From Solirubrobacteraceae bacterium (GTDB taxonomy: Bacteria; Actinomycetota; Thermoleophilia; Solirubrobacterales; Solirubrobacteraceae): a stretch of 64,000 nt of DNA. Below the pieces are notes generated by a model that worked only from the letters and a program-made list of their open reading frames with translations, did not search any database and was not told the DNA's origin. The position numbers and the translations under genes are program-made. Of this stretch, positions 21,401 to 30,611 are shown in pieces; the first letter of the stretch is position 1; each line of letters opens with the position of its first letter. The stretch spans positions 1-64,000 of the forward strand of contig JAUJPF010000016.1 in NCBI GenBank assembly GCA_030447275.1, given 5' to 3'.

Positions 21401-22358
21401 GGCGGAGGCGCTACGCAACCTCGCCGATGCCGCGGCGGCCGGCGCTCTAGGCTCGCGCGACGATTGGGTAGCGGCCGAGGAGCGATGGCGCCGACAAGGC
21501 GTCAGCCTTCGGGATGTTGCGCAGTCGCTGAACGGGGAACTGCCGATCACGCCAGAAATCCGGGAAGTTGGGTTTCCGGTCACGGGTTGCAGCTGGCTCC
21601 TGACGCACCAATCCGAAACCGGTGCACTCGACATGGTGATGCAGTGGCTTCGGCTTGCTACTCGGCCGCGCGACCAGGCCATGCTGGCGTCGTGGGCTCT
21701 CCGAGTCGCGGGTGTCGTTCGTCGCCTTCAAGAGCCGGCGCTGAGCCTCAACGACGTTCAGTACATCCTTTCCAAGTGGCACCTTGTCGTTGAGCGCGCT
21801 CAGTGGTCGGTACCTGACGCCGCCTTGGCGTTTGGCGAGCCGTCTGTCGACGTCACACGCTGGACGGATGCCGTTGACGAGCTCGGTCGGCGCCGCCCCA
21901 CGCTCATTCATGATTCCGACGCGGCGCAAGAAGTCGTTTCGCTGCTCGCGCCGTTCCTCGAGCAGGCTCCCGACCGGGACGGTCTCTGGCGGATCTTGGC
22001 CATGGCGGCGGCCAGCGGCACGCCGACATCCGCCGGGTTCGTAACGGGGGAAATGACACCGGTCAAAGGGCTTATAGCGGCGATGGCCGGTGGGGTCGAA
22101 AACGTATTGCCGCAGCTCCTGCGCGACCTCGTCGCTCAAGACGAAGCGTGGATTCCGCACGTTGAACGGGCATTAGGCGCGAGGGATCCCACACATCGTG
22201 AGAGCATGCTGCTCGATCTGGATCGCCTCGGCCTGCCGGATCCGCTCGAGCGTCAAGTCGCAGATCTCCTCGTCGAGATCCTGGTCCGGCGGCCTAGCGA
22301 TCTCGCCCGGATGACGAAGTGGGCCGAGCTCGGCTTGTTCGAGCCACCGGATCCGTAA
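18477..22358 (+). CDS. NLR-like NACHT NTPase with N-terminal Mrr/PD-(D/E)xK-type nuclease-like domain; probable antiphage protein
   Basis: N-term SFERLTQALL...GDGPDGGREATFEG...YLVAQAKF (D...QAK); Walker A VLVGGPGEGKTTVGQF; Walker B WLIVLDGLDEVP; sensor VFVLATTRPQGYSG; FEIRSLQEFMAAAALMEG; long helical C-terminus; lower-GC region. Confidence 0.85.
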   Translation: MDYDLRRLSSRSFERLTQALLVGALGSAVSVFGDGPDGGREATFEGVLTPLGLSAARGYLVAQAKFLQRPRGDGRDGQWALKELRGELEALQSNEQRRRPDVYLFATNVVLTPVELAGSKDLAASALDDAVSKGLIGSYVIWDYDTLCALIDNNQAVRRRYAAWTTPGDVLAAAVAALDGASPDLERLFGVFLQKELIAEQYVQLEQAGHAAEERIPIARVFVDLPAFPEPHPAPDETDGLAPGIVAEIVAVADEMLDAAPGFALEQTGTPQRTTLRERRRYVLVGGPGEGKTTVGQFVCQLHRAALLSERGSVLPETRAALTALREACDAESIALPRSRRFPLRIVLSEFATALDKADGELSLLNYIVSRVERRVGDSLPIGMFRRWLAEYPWLIVLDGLDEVPPSSNRDAVLAAIQDFWVDVAESEADVFVLATTRPQGYSGEFPDSLYRHRWLAPLAPARARHYAGRLVDIRYAGDQDKQATVRERLDRALGEPATSHLMRTPLQVTIMAQLVERVGRPPQERWSLFSAYYNVVFDREIERDIPAAALLREYRVDVDDIHRRVALVLQSESERAGGTEARMSAERLEKLVDQRLGEEGHVGPDARDLRERLLEAAVDRLVFLVGMRAGEVGFEIRSLQEFMAAAALMEGRDEILAARLRAIALPTSWRNVFLFAAGKCRVDRRYLRDTLNTICDELNDPVDDDVAHASRAGSLLAIDLLVDGAARGQPKYGRLLTRTALRVLERPPSSAVDRLVEAYAPEFDELYREEVEHALARFEADGRGGAWRCVEALARAGVAWADELAERRGPSSAALADRAIGGLGVGSGWSSRFAAAVGEMMAFAAPPADLEGPRGRAVASDRRLTAGGALDLATRHEGALEVRLKDARSEAFRSYLMPVAEAARVVDPGEPPPAHADSRWHTAYAAASFAADPSGQALAVALGRLADIANPGDWDPLISPMYWPLSACLVFADSAEALRNLADAAAAGALGSRDDWVAAEERWRRQGVSLRDVAQSLNGELPITPEIREVGFPVTGCSWLLTHQSETGALDMVMQWLRLATRPRDQAMLASWALRVAGVVRRLQEPALSLNDVQYILSKWHLVVERAQWSVPDAALAFGEPSVDVTRWTDAVDELGRRRPTLIHDSDAAQEVVSLLAPFLEQAPDRDGLWRILAMAAASGTPTSAGFVTGEMTPVKGLIAAMAGGVENVLPQLLRDLVAQDEAWIPHVERALGARDPTHRESMLLDLDRLGLPDPLERQVADLLVEILVRRPSDLARMTKWAELGLFEPPDP

Positions 22359-22463
22359 GGCGCGATCGCTCCCCCCCAACATCACCAAACGGAAGCGAGG
22401 CGGAAGGTTGTTCGCTTCTCGGTTTCGGCGGAGTGGCGTGGCGGGGTGCCGTAGGCCGGGGCT

Positions 22464-25400
22464 CTACTCGGCGTCGGCCATGGCCAGCGCGCGCCGCGTG
22501 GGGTCGCGGTCGGACCCCTTGATCAGGTCGTCCGGCGGGACGTCGTCGCGGATGCGGCCCGACTTCATGCCGAAGTACTCGGCCTGCGGGTGGTGGACGA
22601 CGATCGCCACCGTCGACTGCTCGGGCTCGACCGCGTAGCCGCCGGACAGGTGCAGGCCGATCGACCCGGCGTCGATCAGGCGGAAGAGCTTCTCGTGCTC
22701 TGACTGCTCGGGGACCGCCGGGTAGCCCCACGAGTAGCGGCGGCCCTGGCCGGCGCCGATCCCGAGCTGCACGCGGATGACCGCGTGCAGCCACTCGGCC
22801 ATGCCCTCGGCCGTCTGCACGCCGATGCCGTGGAGGAAGAGCTGCTCGGCGAACTCGCCGTCCTTCTCGAGCTGCGCCATCAGCTCCGTGACCGCGTCGC
22901 CGGCCGTCACCGCCTGGAACGCGACGACGTCGAGCTCGCCGCTCTCCTTCGGGCGGAAGAAGTCGGCCAGGCAGATGCGGTCGTGGCCGGGCTGGCGCGG
23001 GGCGACGAACCGCTCGAGCACCGTCTCGCGGTCGCCGGGGTCGACGACCACCATCTCGTTGCCCTCGCTGTAGCACGGGAAGTACGCGACCTTCGCGCGC
23101 GGGCGCAGGTAGGTCTGCTCGCGCCACATGCGCTCGAGCCGCGGCTGGAAGTCCTCGGTGACGAGCTTGCGCCACGCCTCGCCCTTCACGCCGCGCCCGC
23201 CCCAGTGGAGCTTGAACAGCACGTGCGTGTCGAGGTGGGGGTACACCTCGTCGAGGTCGACCTCGATCTCCCGCGCGCCCCAGAACGGCGGGTCGGGGAT
23301 CGGGACGTCGGTGCGCGCGGTCGAGCGGACGGTGTCGTCGTCGGTGGGCGGGCCCTCGGGCTCCGGCCCCTTCGCGCGCAGCCGCTCGGCCGCCTCGCGC
23401 GTCTTCGCCTGAAGCGCGGCGCGCGCCTCCTCGTCGACGATCTGGTCCATCTTGCCGAGGCCGTCGAACGCGTCCTTGCAGTAGAAGACGCCCGGCGCGT
23501 AGATCGCGTCCGACGCCTGGCCCTCGGGGTACAGCGTCCGCAGGCCGAAGTTGTTGTTGATCGCCGCGCCGCCGATGAGCACGGGGAAGTCCGCGCCGCG
23601 CGCGTGCAGCTCCTGGACGCAGGCCGGCATCTGCTTCGACGTCGAGACGAGCAGCGCGCTCAGCCCGATCGCCGTCGCCTGCTTCTCCTCGGCCGCCTCG
23701 ATGATCGTCGAGATCGGCACCTGCTTGCCGAGGTCGACGACCGTGTAGCCGTTGTTCGAGAGGATCGTGTTGACGAGCGACTTGCCGATGTCGTGCACGT
23801 CGCCGAACACGGTGGCGAGCACGACCGTGCCCTTCGTGTAGCCCTCGATGCGGTCGAGATAGTTCTCCAGCCGGGCGACGGCGCGCTTCATGACCTCCGC
23901 GCTCTGGAGCACGAACGGCAGGATCAGCTCGCCGGCGCCGAACTTGTCGCCGACCTCCTTCATGGCCGGCAGCAGGACGTCGTTGAGCGTCGGGACGGCG
24001 CCGATCTTCTCGACCGAGGCGTCGATCCAGTCCTCCACGCCGTCGCGCTTGCGCCGCAGGATGTGGAAGTGCAGGGCCTCCTCGGGCTCCATCCCCTCCG
24101 TCGGGTTGGCCGCCTCGGCCTCGGCGGCGGGGCCCTTGGCCTCGAAGTGGGCGATGAAGCGCTCCAGCGCGTCCTCGCGGCGGTTGAAGACCAGGTCGTC
24201 GGCGAGCTCGCGCTCCTCGGCGGAGATCTCGGCGTAGGGAGTGATGTGGTTCGGGTTGACCATCGCGAGGTCGAGCCCGGCCTGCACGCAGTGGTGCAGG
24301 AAGACCGAGTTCAGGACCGAGCGCGCGGCGAGCCCGATGCCGAAGGAGACGTTCGAGACCCCGAGCGACGTCTTGACGGCCGGCAGCTCCCGCTTGAGCG
24401 CGCGGATGCCCTCGATCGTCGCCACCGCGCTGGGCTTCCACTCGTCGTCGCCGGTGGTCAGCGTGAACGTGAGCAGGTCGAAGATCAGCAGCTCGGGGTC
24501 CATCCCGTGCTCCTCGCAGACCATCCCGTGGATCCGCCTGGCGACCTCGACCTTGCGCTCGGCGGTCTTCGCCATGCCGACCTCGTCGATGGTCAGCGCG
24601 ATCAGCGCGGCCCCGTGCTCGAGCGCGACGGGGACGACCCGGTCGAGCTTGTCGCGCCCCGCCTCGAGGTTGACCGAGTTGACGATCGCCCGGCCGGGGA
24701 TCTGGTCGAGCGCCGTGGCGATGACCTCCGGCTCGGTCGAGTCGACCTGGATGGGCGCGGGCTGGGTGAGCGAGACCTTCTTGGCCACGAGCCGCATCTG
24801 CTCGTCCTCGTCGGAGCGCTCGGTGAGCGCGACGCAGAGGTCGAGCACGTGCGCGCCGCCCTCCACCTGGTCCTCGGCGACCTGGACGATGCCGTCGTAG
24901 TCGTCGGCGAGCAGCATCTCCTTGGCCTTGCGCGAGCCCTGGGAGTTCACGCGCTCGCCCACGAGCGTCGGGCTCGGGTCCTGCACGAGCGGGGCGGCGG
25001 CGATCATCGACGAGACGTGGATCGGGCGGCGCGCCGGGCGGGCGGGGACCGTCGAGTCGCCGCAGCGCTCGGCGATCGCGCGGATGTGGTCGGGCGTCGT
25101 GCCGCAGCAGCCGCCGACGATGCCGACGCCGTAGCGGTCGACGAACTCGGTCAAAACCGTCGCCAAAGGCTCCGGTTTCTCAGGGAAGATCGTCTCCCCG
25201 TCGGCGCCCTGGATCGGCAGGCCCGCGTTGGGGATGCAGTGGATCGGCAGCGGCGACGTCTCGCCCAGGAAGCGGATTGCGTCGCGCATGTCCTCGGGCC
25301 GGTCGAGCAGTTCAGGCCGAGGACGTCGGCGCCCAGGCCGTCGATCGTGGTCAGCACGGCCGAGATGTCGGTGCCGAGCAGCATCTTGCCGCCGTTGGGC

Positions 25401-25981
25401 AGCAGCGAGACGCTGATCTGGATCGGCACCCGGCGGCCGGCGGCGGTGAACGCCGCGCGGGTCCCAAACATCGCGGCCTTGACCTCGAGGATGTCCTGCG
25501 CGGTCTCGATGATGATGAGGTCGACGCCGCCCTCGAGCAGCCCGGTGGCCTGCTCGGTGAAGACCTCGACGAGCGTGCGGAACGCGATGTTCCCGAGCGT
25601 CGGGTCGTCGGAGGCGGGGAGGAAGCCGGTCGGCCCGATCGACCCGGCGACGAACCGCTGCTCGCCTACCGCCTTGCGGGCGATCTGCGCCGCGGCGACG
25701 TTGATCTCGTGCGTCCGCTCGCCGAGGCCCCACTCGTCGAGCTTCAGCCGGCTCGCCTGGAACGTGTTGGTCTCGACGACCTCGGCGCCCGCCTCGACCA
25801 TCGACTCGTGGACGCCCTGGATGACGTCGGGCCGGTTGAGGTTGAGCACCTCGTGCGCGCGCCCGGGGAGGCCGTAGTCCTGCTCGAGCGACAGGTCGAA
25901 CGCCTCGAGCGTCGCGCCCATGCCGCCGTCGAAGATGACGACGTGATCGCGGACGGCGGCGAGGAAGTCACGGTCGGCCAT
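22464..25981 (-). CDS. metH: Cobalamin-dependent methionine synthase, with apparent frameshift near 25296-25302
   Basis: DGGMGATLEAF, VETNTF, GGCCGTTPDHI, pterin-binding LVGERVN.QGSRKAKE, B12 site VFGDVHDIGKSLV, activation domain SWGYPAVPEQSEHEKLFRLI. Confidence 0.92.
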
Positions 25982-26000
25982 GGCAGCGAGGCTAGCAACC

Positions 26001-26029
26001 TTGACACAGGTGTGTCAGGGTCTTGATAG
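26001..26029 (+). promoter_or_regulatory. Candidate promoter for the epimerase gene (TTGACA-17-TGATAG) with a 16-bp operator-like palindrome TGACACA-GG-TGTGTCA over the -35
   Basis: Read from sequence: ttgacacaggtgtgtcagggtcttgatag; -10 ends 11 nt before ATG at 26041. Confidence 0.5.
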
Positions 26030-26040
26030 CGTTCCCGCGA

Positions 26041-27105
26041 ATGGAACCGGTCCTCGTCACCGGGGGCGCCGGCTTCATCGGGGCGAACGTCGCCGTCTCA
26101 CTTGCCGAGCGGGCCCCGGGCCGGCGCGTCATCGCGCTCGACAACCTGAGCCGGCGCGGGAGCGAGCTGAACCTCCCGCGCCTGCGCGAGGCGGGCGTCG
26201 AGTTCGTCCACGGTGACGTCCGCGAGCCTCGCGACCTGCTGGCCCTGCCCGAGATCGGCGCGCTCGTCGAGTGCTCGGCCGAGCCGTCGGTGCTCGCCGG
26301 GACCGACGGCTCGCCCGACTACGTCGTGCGCACGAACCTGTTCGGCGCCTACCACTGCCTCGAGCTGGCGCGGCGCGACGGCGCGCAGGTGGTGTTCCTC
26401 TCGACGAGCCGCGTCTACCCGGTCGCGGGGCTGCACCGGATCCGGGTGGAGGAGGCGGACACGCGCTTCGAGATCGCCGCCGAGCAGGAGCTCGAGGGCG
26501 TCTCGCCGGCGGGCGTCGCCGAGACGTTCCCCCTCGACGGGGCGCGGACGCTCTACGGCGCGACGAAGCTCTCCGCCGAGCTGCTCCTCGCCGAGTACGC
26601 CGAGTCCTACGGCCTGCGCACGGTGATCGACCGCTGCGGCGTCGTCGCCGGGCCGTGGCAGATGGGCAAGGTCGACCAGGGCGTCTTCACCTACTGGATG
26701 CTCGCTCACGTCCTCGGCCGGCCGCTGCGCTACCTCGGCTTCGGCGGCGGCGGGCTCCAGGTCCGCGACCTCGAGCGCGGCGACGAGCTCGTCGACCTCG
26801 TCGGCGAGCAGCTCGGCGACCCCGGCCACTGGGCGGGGCGGACGGTGAACGTCGGCGGCGGGCGCGAGGTGAGCCTCTCGCTGCGCGAGACCACGGCGCT
26901 GTGCGCGGAGATCACCGGCAACCGCGTCGACGTCGAGGCCGACGGCGGCGACCGCCCGGGCGACGTGCCCATCTACCTCAGCGACACCGCGCGGCTGCAC
27001 GGGCTGACCGGCTGGCGACCCGCGCGCGGCGCCCGCGAGGTGCTCGAGGACACGTTCCGCTGGATCGTCGCCCACGAGGACCGCGTGCGGCGGGCGCTAC
27101 CGTAG
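26041..27105 (+). CDS. NAD-dependent sugar-nucleotide epimerase (CDP-paratose 2-epimerase/UDP-glucose epimerase-like)
   Basis: VLVTGGAGFIGANVAVSLAE...ALDNLSRRGSELNL; LYGATKLSAE (YxxxK). Confidence 0.88.
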   Translation: MEPVLVTGGAGFIGANVAVSLAERAPGRRVIALDNLSRRGSELNLPRLREAGVEFVHGDVREPRDLLALPEIGALVECSAEPSVLAGTDGSPDYVVRTNLFGAYHCLELARRDGAQVVFLSTSRVYPVAGLHRIRVEEADTRFEIAAEQELEGVSPAGVAETFPLDGARTLYGATKLSAELLLAEYAESYGLRTVIDRCGVVAGPWQMGKVDQGVFTYWMLAHVLGRPLRYLGFGGGGLQVRDLERGDELVDLVGEQLGDPGHWAGRTVNVGGGREVSLSLRETTALCAEITGNRVDVEADGGDRPGDVPIYLSDTARLHGLTGWRPARGAREVLEDTFRWIVAHEDRVRRALP

Positions 27106-27154
27106 CCGCCGCCATGCCCGTAGCGGTCATCTCCGAGCACTGGATGCAGGCGGC

Positions 27155-27985
27155 GTGAAGCTCTCGGTCGTGATCCCCGCCCACAACGAGGCCGGCTCGA
27201 TCCAGCGGACCGTCGACGCGCTGGCCCAGACGCTCGACGCCGAGGCGATCGACCACGAGATCCTCGTCGTCGACGACGGCTCGCACGACGACACGGCGGA
27301 GATCGTCGCGCGCATCGGCGAGCGCAACCCGCGCGTGCGCGTGCGCCGCAACCACCTTCCCAACGGCTTCGGGTTCGCGATCCGCGCCGGGCTCGAGGCG
27401 TTCGAGGGCGACGCCGTCGCGATCGTCATGGCCGACCTCTCCGACGACCCGCGCGACGTCGTGGCCTACCACCGCCTGCTCGAGCGCGGCTACGACTGCG
27501 CGTTCGGGTCGCGCTTCATGGCCGGCGGGAGGGTCACCGACTACCCGAAGCACAAGCTCGCGCTCAACCGGGTCGTCAACTGGGGCATCCGCGCGCTCTT
27601 CCGCCACGGCTACGACGACACGACGAACGCGTTCAAGGCCTACCGCCGCGAGGTCGTCGAGGCGGTCGGACCGCTGCTCTCCAACCACTTCAACCTGACG
27701 GTCGAGCTTCCCCTCAAGGCGGTCGTGCGCGGCTACTCGTACGCGGTCGTCCCCATCTCGTGGCGCAACCGGCAGGCCGGCACGTCGAAGCTGCGCCTCC
27801 AGGAGATGGGCAGCCGCTACCTGTTCATCGTGCTGTACGTCTTCCTCGAGCACATGCTCAGCCGGGGCGACTACCGCCGCCCTGGCGCGGCCGTGCGGCG
27901 GCGCGCGGGCTTCCGGCCCGGCGTGCTGCCCGCGGGCGGCGGCGGCGCGCGGCGGCGGGAGCGCGTCGCCGGCACGCGCTCGTGA
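27155..27985 (+). CDS. Glycosyltransferase family 2 (dolichol-phosphate mannosyltransferase-like)
   Basis: KLSVVIPAHNEAGSIQRTVDAL...ILVVDDGSHDDTAEIV...FGSRFM...YDDTTNAFKAYRREVVEAVGP. Confidence 0.9.
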   Translation: MKLSVVIPAHNEAGSIQRTVDALAQTLDAEAIDHEILVVDDGSHDDTAEIVARIGERNPRVRVRRNHLPNGFGFAIRAGLEAFEGDAVAIVMADLSDDPRDVVAYHRLLERGYDCAFGSRFMAGGRVTDYPKHKLALNRVVNWGIRALFRHGYDDTTNAFKAYRREVVEAVGPLLSNHFNLTVELPLKAVVRGYSYAVVPISWRNRQAGTSKLRLQEMGSRYLFIVLYVFLEHMLSRGDYRRPGAAVRRRAGFRPGVLPAGGGGARRRERVAGTRS

Positions 27986-29817
27986 CGCCGCGCCGCCGCG
28001 AGGCCGCGGCCTTCCTGCTCGTCGGGCTCGCGCTCGCGGTGCTCGCATGGGACGAGGTGAACTTCGCGCCGCGCGCCGGGCTCGACCCGTCGTGGGGCGC
28101 GGCGCTCCACATGGCCGCCGGATCGGACCTGACCTGGGGGCGCGAGCTCGTGTTCACCTTCGGCCCGCTCGGCTTCGTGAAGGTGCCGACGCTCTGGGGC
28201 ACGGGAACGGGCACGCTCGCCCTGCTCTACACGGTGGCCACGCGCGTCGCGCTCGCCGGCGCGCTGTGGTGGTTCGGGCGCCACGCGTTCGGGCGCGTCG
28301 GCGCCGCCGTCGTCGCGGTCGTGGTCCTGCCGCTCGCCGCCAACCCCGTGCCGGTGATCGTCTTCGGGGCCGCGCTGTGGATGCTCGCCGGCGACCGCGG
28401 CGCGAGGCCGTGGCTCGCCTTCGCGGCCGGGACGGGACTCCTCGGCGGGCTCGAGATGCTCGGCAAGATCAACATCGGCGTCCTCGTCGTCGCGCTCGGT
28501 GCGGTCGCCGTGCTCTTCGCGCCGCGCGACCGGCTGCCGCTGACGGCGCTGTACGGCGCGGCCACCGCCGGCGGGCTGCTGGTCGGGTGGGTGGCGACGG
28601 GCCAGCGCCTGCTCGACCTCAACGAGTACCTGCTCAACGCCGCCCGCGTGGCGTCGGGGTACTCGTCGGCGATGCTGTTCCGCGATGCCGCGGGCGCGTG
28701 GCAGTACAGCGCCGCGCTCATCGTCGTCGCGCTGGCCGTGTATGGCGTGTGGACCGCGGCGAACCCGCTGCGCTCCCGCGCCCGGCTCGGAGCGCTCGCC
28801 CTCACGCTGACGCTCGCGTTCATGGCGTTCAAGAGCGGCTTCGTCCGCCACGACCCGAGCCATGTGCGCGAGTACTTCGGGATCATGCTCGCGGCGCTCG
28901 TCGTCATCCCGTACCGCGCCGATCGCCGCGCGTTCGGCCTGGCGGCCGTCGCGGCGACGCTCCTGGCGCTCCTCCCGGTGACGAGCACGCGCCTCGACGT
29001 CCTCGTCGACCCCGGCACCCGCGCCGGCCACGCGTGGGAGGACATCACCCTGCTCGTCCGGCCGGGGGAGCGCGCCCGCATCCGCGACGCCGGGCGTGAG
29101 CGGCTCCGCGCGCTCTACGACCTGAACGGCGGGGTCGTCGAGGCGCTCGCCGGCCAGACCGTGCACGTGGAGCCGTACGAGACGGCCGTCTCGTGGGCGT
29201 ACGAGACCGGCTGGAGGCCGTTGCCGGTCTTCCACAGCTACCAGGCCTACACGGCGAAGCTGGACGACCTCAACGCCCGCGCGCTGCTCGGACCGGACGC
29301 GCCGTCGCGGATCCTGCTCGGCAGGAATCCGCCGGTCGACAACCGCGTCACCGCCTGGGAGTCACCGGCGGCCACGCGCGCGATGCTGTGCAGGTACCAG
29401 TCGCTCGTCGCGGCCGACCCGTGGATGGTGCTCGGGCGCGGCGAGGATCGCTGCGGCGCGGAGCGACCGATCGCCGTCGAGACCGCGCGGTGGGGCGAGC
29501 CGGTGCCCGTGCCGCCGCCTTCGCGCGAGGGGATCGTGATGGTCCGCGTCGAGGGTGTCTCGCTCGGGCTCGGCGAGCGCGTGCGCTCGGCGCTGTTCAA
29601 GGCCCACGAGCGGCGCGCGACGTTCGACGACGGCGTCGATCATCCGCTGGTGCCGGACACCGTGCAGAACGGCCTGCTCCTCCACGTCCCGCCGGACGTC
29701 GACCTGCCGCAGCCGTTCACGCGGGCCCCGGCGCCGGAGACGATCGCGCTCCGCCGCGAGGGCGACCCCGGCGGGACGCTGCGCTACCGCTTCTCGCTCG
29801 TCCCCGTCCGCCGGTAG
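27982..29817 (+). CDS. Polytopic membrane protein with large C-terminal extracytoplasmic domain
   Basis: GTGA overlap with GT2; multiple TM helices then soluble domain. Confidence 0.65.
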   Translation: MTPRRREAAAFLLVGLALAVLAWDEVNFAPRAGLDPSWGAALHMAAGSDLTWGRELVFTFGPLGFVKVPTLWGTGTGTLALLYTVATRVALAGALWWFGRHAFGRVGAAVVAVVVLPLAANPVPVIVFGAALWMLAGDRGARPWLAFAAGTGLLGGLEMLGKINIGVLVVALGAVAVLFAPRDRLPLTALYGAATAGGLLVGWVATGQRLLDLNEYLLNAARVASGYSSAMLFRDAAGAWQYSAALIVVALAVYGVWTAANPLRSRARLGALALTLTLAFMAFKSGFVRHDPSHVREYFGIMLAALVVIPYRADRRAFGLAAVAATLLALLPVTSTRLDVLVDPGTRAGHAWEDITLLVRPGERARIRDAGRERLRALYDLNGGVVEALAGQTVHVEPYETAVSWAYETGWRPLPVFHSYQAYTAKLDDLNARALLGPDAPSRILLGRNPPVDNRVTAWESPAATRAMLCRYQSLVAADPWMVLGRGEDRCGAERPIAVETARWGEPVPVPPPSREGIVMVRVEGVSLGLGERVRSALFKAHERRATFDDGVDHPLVPDTVQNGLLLHVPPDVDLPQPFTRAPAPETIALRREGDPGGTLRYRFSLVPVRR

Positions 29818-29825
29818 CCGGCGGC

Positions 29826-30611
29826 GTGGCGCGGCGCGCCTTCACGCCGGTCGAGGTGCGGACGGCGCTGCACGTCGTCCGTGTCGAGCGCGACGAGCGG
29901 CGGCCGTCGGGGCGGTTCCTGCTGATCGACGGGCGCGAGTCCTCGCACGTCGACCTCGACGACCCGACGCACCTCGAGTTCGGCTACATGCGGCGCATCG
30001 CCGACGTCGCCGACGAGCTGCGCCCGCGCGACGTCGTCCACCTCGGCGGCGGCGCGTGCACGCTCGCGCGCTACGTGGCGGCGACCCGCCGCGGGTCGGC
30101 GCACGAGGTCTACGAGCGCGACGAGGGCGTGCTGCGCGTCGCCCGTGAGCACCTCGGCCTGCGCACGCACCCGAAGCTCCGCGTGCGGATCGGCGACGCC
30201 GCCGCGTTCCTGCCCCGCCGCGCCGACGGCTCGGCCGACATGGTCGTCGGCGACGCGTTCGTCGGGCTCCATGTGCCGGCGGCGCTGACCACGCCGGGCT
30301 TCACCGAGCACGTCCGCCGCGTGCTGCGGGCGGGCGGGATCTACGCGCTCAACGTCGACGACGCCGCCCCGCTGCCCGTCGCCCGCCGCCACGCCGCCAC
30401 CCTCGCCGCGGCGTTCGACCACGTCGCCGCCGTCGCGCCGCGCCCGCTGCTGCGCGGGCGCGGCGGCGGCAACGTCGTCCTCCTCGCGTCGGCCGCGCCG
30501 CTGCCGCTCGACGCGCTGCGGCGCCGGGCGGCAGGGTCGGTCGACCGCGAGGAGGTCGTGGCCGGCTGGCCTACCGAAGCAGGCGCGGCAACCTTGAGCA
30601 ACCAAGCTTGA
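29826..30611 (+). CDS. Spermidine synthase-like SAM-dependent methyltransferase-fold protein
   Basis: DVVHLGGGACTLARYVAATRRGSAHEVYERDEGVLRVAREHLGL; DMVVGDAF. Confidence 0.75.
   Translation: MARRAFTPVEVRTALHVVRVERDERRPSGRFLLIDGRESSHVDLDDPTHLEFGYMRRIADVADELRPRDVVHLGGGACTLARYVAATRRGSAHEVYERDEGVLRVAREHLGLRTHPKLRVRIGDAAAFLPRRADGSADMVVGDAFVGLHVPAALTTPGFTEHVRRVLRAGGIYALNVDDAAPLPVARRHAATLAAAFDHVAAVAPRPLLRGRGGGNVVLLASAAPLPLDALRRRAAGSVDREEVVAGWPTEAGAATLSNQA

Noticed and set aside
22359-22463. Possible target-site repeats flanking the NACHT gene
   Set aside because: Compared by eye with 18343-18476; no convincing direct repeat shared by both flanks.
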